This document shows positions 55,201 through 64,000 of a stretch of 64,000 bases of DNA, in pieces. The stretch comes from Hirudinaria manillensis (Eukaryota; Annelida; Clitellata; Hirudinida; Hirudinidae). The stretch is from contig CM067536.1 of assembly GCA_034509925.1 (NCBI GenBank), positions 5,527,501 through 5,591,500 of the forward strand, given 5' to 3'. The notes beneath the pieces are model-generated. The model was not told where the DNA came from, did not search any database, and worked only from the letters and a program-made list of their open reading frames with translations. The position numbers and the translations under genes were made by a program. The stretch's first letter is position 1; every line of letters starts with the position of its first letter.

Positions 55201-55403
55201 TATAATTATCTCATCAATGTATAATAATAGTAATGATTTGCATAATTAATGCAATTTATTTTTACCTGAGGTGCCAATCCAGGCATAAGAACCTCTATCC
55301 TTTTGATAGAATCACTCGTCGCGTGACCAGGGTGGGCGGAGTTGGGTGAGTGGAAAATGATGAGGAGGAAGACGACGATTGTCAAGTGCTTGCTGGAGTG
55401 CAT
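49278..55403 (-). CDS. PHM: Peptidylglycine alpha-hydroxylating monooxygenase (PHM), 10 exons, complete
   Basis: Exons in order: 55403-55266, 55053-55002, 54851-54764, 54565-54261, 53812-53764, 53230-53085, 51822-51746, 50438-50385, 50109-50060, 49752-49278; all phases agree, giving 477 residues. It hydroxylates the alpha-carbon of C-terminal glycine-extended peptides in the secretory pathway, the first step of neuropeptide amidation, using copper, ascorbate and oxygen. A signal peptide (residues 1-23) opens the protein. The first copper site has H76-H77 (VVHHILLFGC) and H184 (LQAHYGD); the second has H255 and H257 (RTHTHSLG) and M327 (DEMCNFY). R253, N329 and Y331 match known substrate-binding positions. 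Residues 100-128 are a His/Asp-rich insertion. The acidic tail (about 350-477) replaces a lyase domain, so PAL must come from another gene. No transmembrane segment was seen. Confidence 0.95.
53281..53637. repeat. (TTATA)n pentanucleotide array in PHM intron 5
   Basis: About 355 bp of TTATA units with a few G substitutions at the left end and one register shift near 53535. It lies between exons 6 and 5, only 50 bp from exon 6. Confidence 0.96.
54261..54565 (-). CDS. PHM: PHM exon 4, with His/Asp-rich insertion
   Basis: The exon enters in phase 2 and ends in phase 1. It contains SCGEM, the 29-residue tract (54546-54460: 17 His, 9 Asp, 2 Gly, 1 Asn), a spacer with Cys, and the core ILYAWAKNAPNLMLPEDVGF through LQAHYGD. 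The tract is built of CAT/CAC/GAT/GAC codons, like the GAT microsatellites around it, but keeps the frame. The family normally has a short loop here. Confidence 0.95.
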
Positions 55404-56246
55404 GTCTTGGATGGCTCTGGAAATATTTGTTTATAACTTGTAAAATTCCAATAATTACTATAAATTCCAATAATAATTACTATAAAATTTCCACTAACTT
55501 CGACATTAAAATATTTGTGCTTTCTATCAAGTCTCCTAACGGCAAACCTTTAAAATTGTCAAGAATAACTATTTATTTACTTAAGTGCACCGAAACTACA
55601 AATAAACGAGAAAGAAACAACGAATGGAGATAGCAATATTAATTAGTCCATTTCGTGTAGCCACAAAATATTTCAGGTCAACGCTCAACAAATAAAGTCA
55701 TAAATGCTCAAATGTACTCGACTAGATTTGCCTACGTGTCATTAACATAAATTATTCAGCAAAATGCAATTTTATCCTAATGAATAATTAATAAATGCCG
55801 ATGATTATCAAAAACCTATGCGAAATCAAAATGCAACCATATGGCCTGCCAAAGGCTTTCAAAAGCAGATAATTGACATTTATGACAAATTGCTGTCATT
55901 TTCGGGAAATTCAAAGTTAATTAAACATCCGCAATCAGTAAAACGAAACCCTTTAATTATGTCAAATTATTAAAATTAAATTATTATATATTCAAAAATT
56001 TTAAATTTCCTAAAAAAAAATCTTTTCTTTTTCAATCTCAAATTGACCCCTTCAAAAGCAACATCAATTGAATCAATGCCAATCTTTCATTTCTGAATTT
56101 ATCAACAATAAGACGTGAACTTCTTTAAAACAATCATTAAACTTTCATTAAGTCTAATCAATTAATTAATTATTTAATTATTTATTTATTTAGTTAATTA
56201 GGAAAATGAACGAAGAGAATGATACACTTCTTAAGGAACAACTCAC

Positions 56247-56465
56247 TCCGCCTGTAACAGCTGTTAGGAAGATTTCTTCAGCTTTCAGTTCTTAAACTGC
56301 CTCTCGTTCTTCGTTTCTTCTTTCTTTCCGAGATTAATTAACTTCTGGAGGTCAATTATCGGTCAATTAATATGATAAATCAATTAAATCTTTCGCCAAA
56401 TTGGTTTAAAATCGGGAACCATGTGACTCTTGTAGCTGAGACTGATCAGTGTCGAGCCTTTTATA
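56247..56465 (-). promoter_or_regulatory. Candidate PHM promoter and 5' UTR exon
   Basis: On the minus strand GCTATAAAAGGC places a TATA box at 56465-56458, with TCAGTC and TCAGC initiator-like sequences 22-30 nt downstream. A potential untranslated exon follows and ends at a consensus donor (GGCGGA|GTGAGT, donor G at 56246). The PHM first coding exon begins at an acceptor, ATTTCCAG, 13 nt before its ATG (exon start 55416). That implies an upstream 5' UTR exon, which this would be. Confidence 0.45.
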
Positions 56466-56579
56466 GCTTACAGAGCACAGCGTGCACCCATCTTCGTGTA
56501 CGAATTGGAAGACTGTATCCATTAAAAGCACAACATTTAATAATTGGAATTATTATTTAATTCTAGTCTGTTATAATCA

Positions 56580-57674
56580 TTGATTTTATAATAAGAATAT
56601 TATTATATTATAATATAAATTATTTGTATTTAATATTATTATGTTTACAATTAATTGAGAGGAAACGAAAAAAGAGACTATTAATTTAAATATCAACGTA
56701 TCAACATCCAACAGTATGGCATTTCAAATTCATAATAAAATAATTACCTCGAACGTGAATGAAACAACATCGTTCTTTCAGTTGCTAGGCGGACACTGAC
56801 TAACTAAATTGAGGTGCAATTATGCGATCCATTATTTGATACTAGTTTATGACGACGACGACGATGACGATGACATTTTTAGTCAGCATTTTCAGAGTTA
56901 ATAACTCTTAAAAAATCGATTTGAAAATGTTAATCAAAAAATACTTGAGCTGATTTATATTGCATTCACCGGCAAGAAACAAAATGCTACATCATTCTTA
57001 CTATCATCATCACCATCATCACCACCATCATCGTCGTCATCATCAGAAACACCACACCTAGTGTCATTAAAAGTATCATTAGAAGGTTATGAACGGAGCA
57101 ATTACACACTTTGTGGTCCTTTTTCTTAGTGGAGGTAAAAACCCAGAAATTGTTGTAAAGAAAAAAAAAACCATAAGAAATTAAATCATTTTTAAATCTG
57201 AAATAACGTTATATATTATTTTAAGATGACAATAATATTATTAATTTATAATAAATTTATTATAAAGTTATTCCATAAATATTTATAATATTATTAATTA
57301 ATTTAGTTAAATAAATAAACAGAAATTAATCGAATAATTCATAATAAATTTAAATTCACTGAAGCATCAATATATACATACCTAAATACATACATGCATA
57401 TAACATCTTACGGCTTTTGCTTTGACGAACTTTTTGTGAACTCGTGCAGATGTTTCTGTCGATGTTAGATTTAATTAAAGTCAGTCTTTTATTTGTAGAG
57501 ATTTTCAGGCCGACAATTTTTTTTAAAGAAAGAAAATAAAACAACTTTCCAGAGGAAATGATGGATTACAGGTTGAATAAAAACCGAAGCGAATGATGAA
57601 TTGATCGAGCAAAGAAGAAGTACAGGAGTTGTGTGATTGATTGGAGGGGTGCTATAAGTTGGGTTAAGGTTTAG
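56580..57674. other. Intergenic DNA between PHM promoter and the RLE retroelement
   Basis: No supported gene. GAC/GAT triplets occur at 56850-56875 and ATC/ACC triplets at 57003-57050. Confidence 0.45.
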
Positions 57675-60879
<3,205 letters not shown>

Positions 60880-63014
60880 TAACGTGTATTACGTTTGTAG
60901 GTCACGTGATTGCATGAACTGGACCAACTACAGCAACAACAACGTGCTGAGTGTCACGCATGCTCCTGATTTATGGTTTACAAATTGCTACAGTTAATTT
61001 ATTCAAATTTAATAACCAAATGATTCAATAAATAAATTATCAATTTCAAAAATCCACGTATTTTATTTTATAAAAAAAAAACTTATATTCAAACGTACGT
61101 AGGAGTATCGGCTGGAAATGAAAATGAATGTCTATATTTAGCAACAGGATGCTGCCTGTGCTGCTCCAGCTACCTGGAAAACCAAGGCTTTGGGTGATGA
61201 TGACGTTGACGATGACGATGGTGATGATGATGATGAAGATGATGGTGGTTGTTGTTGTGATGATAATGATTTCAAATGTATCTTTGTCAAATTATAAAAT
61301 AATCAAGGATTTGCAGAATAATAGAAACCTGAATTCTTTCGGAAATAGTACAATTTAATATATTATAATTTATTTATAATAAATTTTATTTACTTATATT
61401 AAAGAAATTACTGAAACCATTTCAAAGTAAATGATAAATGTGTTTATTAAAATTATAAAATAGAAATTTTATCAGGAATCACAAACATATGTTACGTTTT
61501 CAGTCTCAGCTATTTATAGTAGCCCAATTTAATGGGATTTTATTTTTAGAACCGCAAAAACTTCGATATTCGGATGTCCATGCTTTTAATAAATAAAAAA
61601 AAAATTGAAATTAATTTTTAAACATAAAATGTTTTTTTACTGCAAATTCAATTTAATAATGAAAAATCCGTTTAAACTTCCCTCTCACATCTTTATAATA
61701 AATTTTTATTTATTTAACAAGCAATAGTCTTGTATTTATTAAGAGTATAATAATAATTATTATTATTGTTTCAAATATAATATCCTCGAAAAAACAATTA
61801 TTGTTATTATTATTATTATAATTGCTTAAAGTAAATTATTATTGTTATAAATCCTAGCTCACGGCATACAACCCAGTGAATGTTATTATTATTATCATTA
61901 TTATCGTGAAACAGTCACCAACTGAATGTCTCCTCCGCAAACGGTTCCAATCAACAGATGCTTCGATGATGCAACCATTTTGTGATGGCAATTTCAAGGG
62001 TTTCTGAAGTCTATTTTTTTTAATTTAATATTTTCATTTATTTATCTATTAATTCTTGCTTAATGATGTGGTATTAACGAACATTGCAAAGTATTGACTA
62101 CCTCCTATCGCCTCCGATGCACTTTGGAAGCAACAAAGCACAACAAAGCATTGATTGCTTTGAGAGATTTTTCCTGGAATTCAATTCTTACTTGAAAGTG
62201 GCTTCAACAATAAAACTTCTTCGTAACGTGCTTCCATTATCATCATTATCATTACCGTTAATGTTCTTCATCACCATCATCATCATCATCATTATAATCG
62301 TAACATTACTTTCTGTAATGATGGAATACTCTTTAGATAATTTTAGTCAATTTATTCGTAAAATCCTAAAATTCCCGAGAAGTAGAAAAATATTTTCAAA
62401 TTTTTGCTGTAATTACACTTACAATTTTTGTTGTAATTATTACAATCGCGAGTATGTTTTAAAAATAATTACATACAAGAACTACACCTGATGATGCCTT
62501 TTATTGCGCCTGAAGTTAAAAATTTTAAATATTAAAACGCAATTTTCAGTACAAAAGAAATTGAAATAAATCGTTGGAACAACACTTGAAAATATTTCCG
62601 TTACCTGAAGAAACTGGATCTTAACAAGCACTTAATGCCAACCAGAATTCAACGTGAAGAGCGAACCTAGATTTGAACACGACAATCATGCAATTTATTA
62701 ACTATACCTTTGCAACGAAATCTTGAAATAATCACATCACCACGTCATAACAATAAATTGAATGTCAAATTAAAACGGAAATCTTTAACGAAATATATTT
62801 AATTTTTTAATATTAATTTACATAATCGAACTAGCAACACCTGATCATGTTAACAAACAACAATTTTTTTTTGAAAATGAAATAGAGACAATATTATTGC
62901 GAGAGATTTATGGATGAATTCAGAAAAATATTTCAAACCTAGATTGGGGGAAGATAAAGAGTGACCTTAACATGTTAACAGAAACGACTAATTATGATAT
63001 GTTGTGATAATAAT
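60880..63014. other. AT-rich intergenic DNA
   Basis: No supported gene. GAT-type repeats lie at 61194-61265 and ATC triplets at 62235-62295. Confidence 0.45.
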
Positions 63015-64000
63015 AAAAAAAAGAAATGAAATTGATACTCTGTGCGAGCGCCGACAAGAATCCTCAGAGAGGTAGCCCCATCTGCAAACGTTTCGGCCCA
63101 TTATACCTCTGACGTTCTCCGGGGCCGGGCCACACCCGCTGATCAGGCGGATGTTCTTGTCGGTCGGATCTTCACACCTGCCTTCCCCCTCTCTCTCTCT
63201 TCCCACAATACGACGCGCATACGAGACCAACGCCATACCACGCAACCTTCGCTCACTACAACTCTCGCGCCCGAAACCGACATCGAACCGCCAGCGGAGC
63301 TCAGGTACGCAGCTTAAATAGCTGTCATTGGCGCCGACCTTTCAGGGGGCTATGCCCGGAGTCTTCCAATTGGTTGAGCTTGGTGAGCTTTCGATTGGAT
63401 GGATTTGGCCACTGGTACAGCCGCGTGACCTTTCGACTCGGTCGTTGCCTATAAAAGCCTTCAGCTGCCTTTATACTCGCCTCGAGTAGCGGATCGAGCC
63501 GAGAGGTGGTTTTGAGCACTGGTCGATGGATTGTCCCCGGTTCTCCGTGGGAGACTACCTGGCGTCCCTCTTTGACCATATCCACTGCGACGCCGCCTCA
63601 GCAGCCCTGGACATCTTCGCCATGGATTTTGACCTGGCGCTACTGGTTAGGCCGACCTCTCGCAGGAACGCGTAGGTAGACCTTCCGATGAGTCCCCTTG
63701 CTCCCACCTCTATGGCGAAGAACCAAACCCTGTACCCCTTCTGTCTGAGGTCCATCGTTAGGTCCAGGTATTTTTCCTCCTTCAGACTGTTGCTGAGATC
63801 CATCCTATCCTCCCAGGGCACTGTCAATTCCGCCAGGACGAGTGCATCTGCCTTCGTTGATGACAGTACAATGTCCGGCCTTTTCCCACTTTCTGCTAGC
63901 ACCTGGGGATAGTGCCTCAACCCTGCGATATCTGCCGCTATCTCCCAGTCGTTGGCAATCTCGAGGAGGTGGCTCCTTTTTGACGTACATCTGTTCTTTG
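63015..64000 (-). mobile_element. 3' part of a second, GC-rich RLE-type retroelement (cut by window edge)
   Basis: Base composition changes sharply at about 63035 from AT-rich to GC-rich and stays so to the edge. The coding end is at 63555. The remaining roughly 500 bp look like a 3' UTR and contain TATA-like GAGTATAAAGG near 63470 (minus strand). The 3' junction is probably in the A/T run at about 63015-63030. Confidence 0.75.
63555..64000 (-). CDS. Restriction-like endonuclease domain of a non-LTR retroelement, C-terminal part
   Basis: Open from the window edge to a stop at 63555. It contains SHLLEIANDWEIAADIA, then GKRPDIVLSS and LVLAELTVPWEDR, which fit the PD-(D/E)XK core seen in RLE retroelements. 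FAIEVGARGLIG and a helix ending SQWIWSKRDAR follow. This wording differs from the element at 58052-60765, so it is a different clade. The RT part would lie to the right of the window. Confidence 0.8.
   Translation of the reverse strand, partial: KNRCTSKRSHLLEIANDWEIAADIAGLRHYPQVLAESGKRPDIVLSSTKADALVLAELTVPWEDRMDLSNSLKEEKYLDLTMDLRQKGYRVWFFAIEVGARGLIGRSTYAFLREVGLTSSARSKSMAKMSRAAEAASQWIWSKRDAR

Noticed and set aside
60890-60997. NWTNYS...APDLWFTNCY peptide resembling a ligand-gated channel fragment
   Set aside because: The resemblance is too short and lacks the loop signature; the frame continues from an ATT repeat.
63042-63317. 91-codon plus-strand frame in the GC-rich edge element
   Set aside because: It lies in the 3' UTR-like part of a minus-strand retroelement; GC-rich DNA favours long chance frames.

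Overview
The window is nuclear DNA of a spliceosomal invertebrate animal. It is AT-rich and full of (AAT)n, (GAY)n, (GT)n and (TTATA)n microsatellites. No rRNA, tRNA or prokaryotic gene organisation was seen. A Dpr-type immunoglobulin gene, and a PHM gene with no PAL domain attached, point to a protostome; an arthropod is slightly favoured, but the sequence does not settle the phylum. Nearly all real exons were found by hand: homology blocks whose splice phases match across every junction.

Three host genes are assembled. (1) 2896-8848 (+): a claudin/PMP22-type four-helix membrane protein with a long Gln-rich tail, four exons. (2) 27745-46828 (+): a Dpr-like two-Ig-domain cell-surface protein with signal peptide and hydrophobic C-terminal tail, seven exons including a 27-nt micro-exon, with one apparent 1-nt deletion in exon 3. 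(3) 49278-55403 (-): a complete 10-exon, 477-residue peptidylglycine alpha-hydroxylating monooxygenase (PHM) with all five copper histidines and the copper methionine, plus an unusual 29-residue His/Asp-rich insertion. Genes 2 and 3 are convergent. PHM has a plausible TATA promoter and 5' UTR exon at 56247-56465.

Between genes 1 and 2 lie two young Ty3/Gypsy-group LTR elements side by side. One is a 2.25-kb element (9540-11789, +) with no pol, whose single long ORF encodes a SAP domain, four 51-52-residue repeats and an acidic tail. The other is a 5.5-kb Gypsy element (11794-17258, -) with gag (SAP, coiled coil, CCHC), protease, RT, RNase H and integrase. They share tRNA-Leu-type primer sites, an identical hairpin plus polypurine tract, LTR tips and a central ATAT target repeat. 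A 38-bp relic of the same module lies at 26048-26085.

Other mobile or decayed DNA: a LINE 3' fragment and a Helitron 3' fragment in the last claudin intron; a histone H4 pseudogene in a Dpr intron; a 5'-truncated RLE-type non-LTR element inside a (TAA)n array (58052-60765); and the 3' part of a second, GC-rich RLE-type element at the right edge (63015-64000). The rest is AT-rich intergenic and intronic DNA with microsatellites, minisatellites, hairpins and a promoter-like block near 21.15-21.58 kb.
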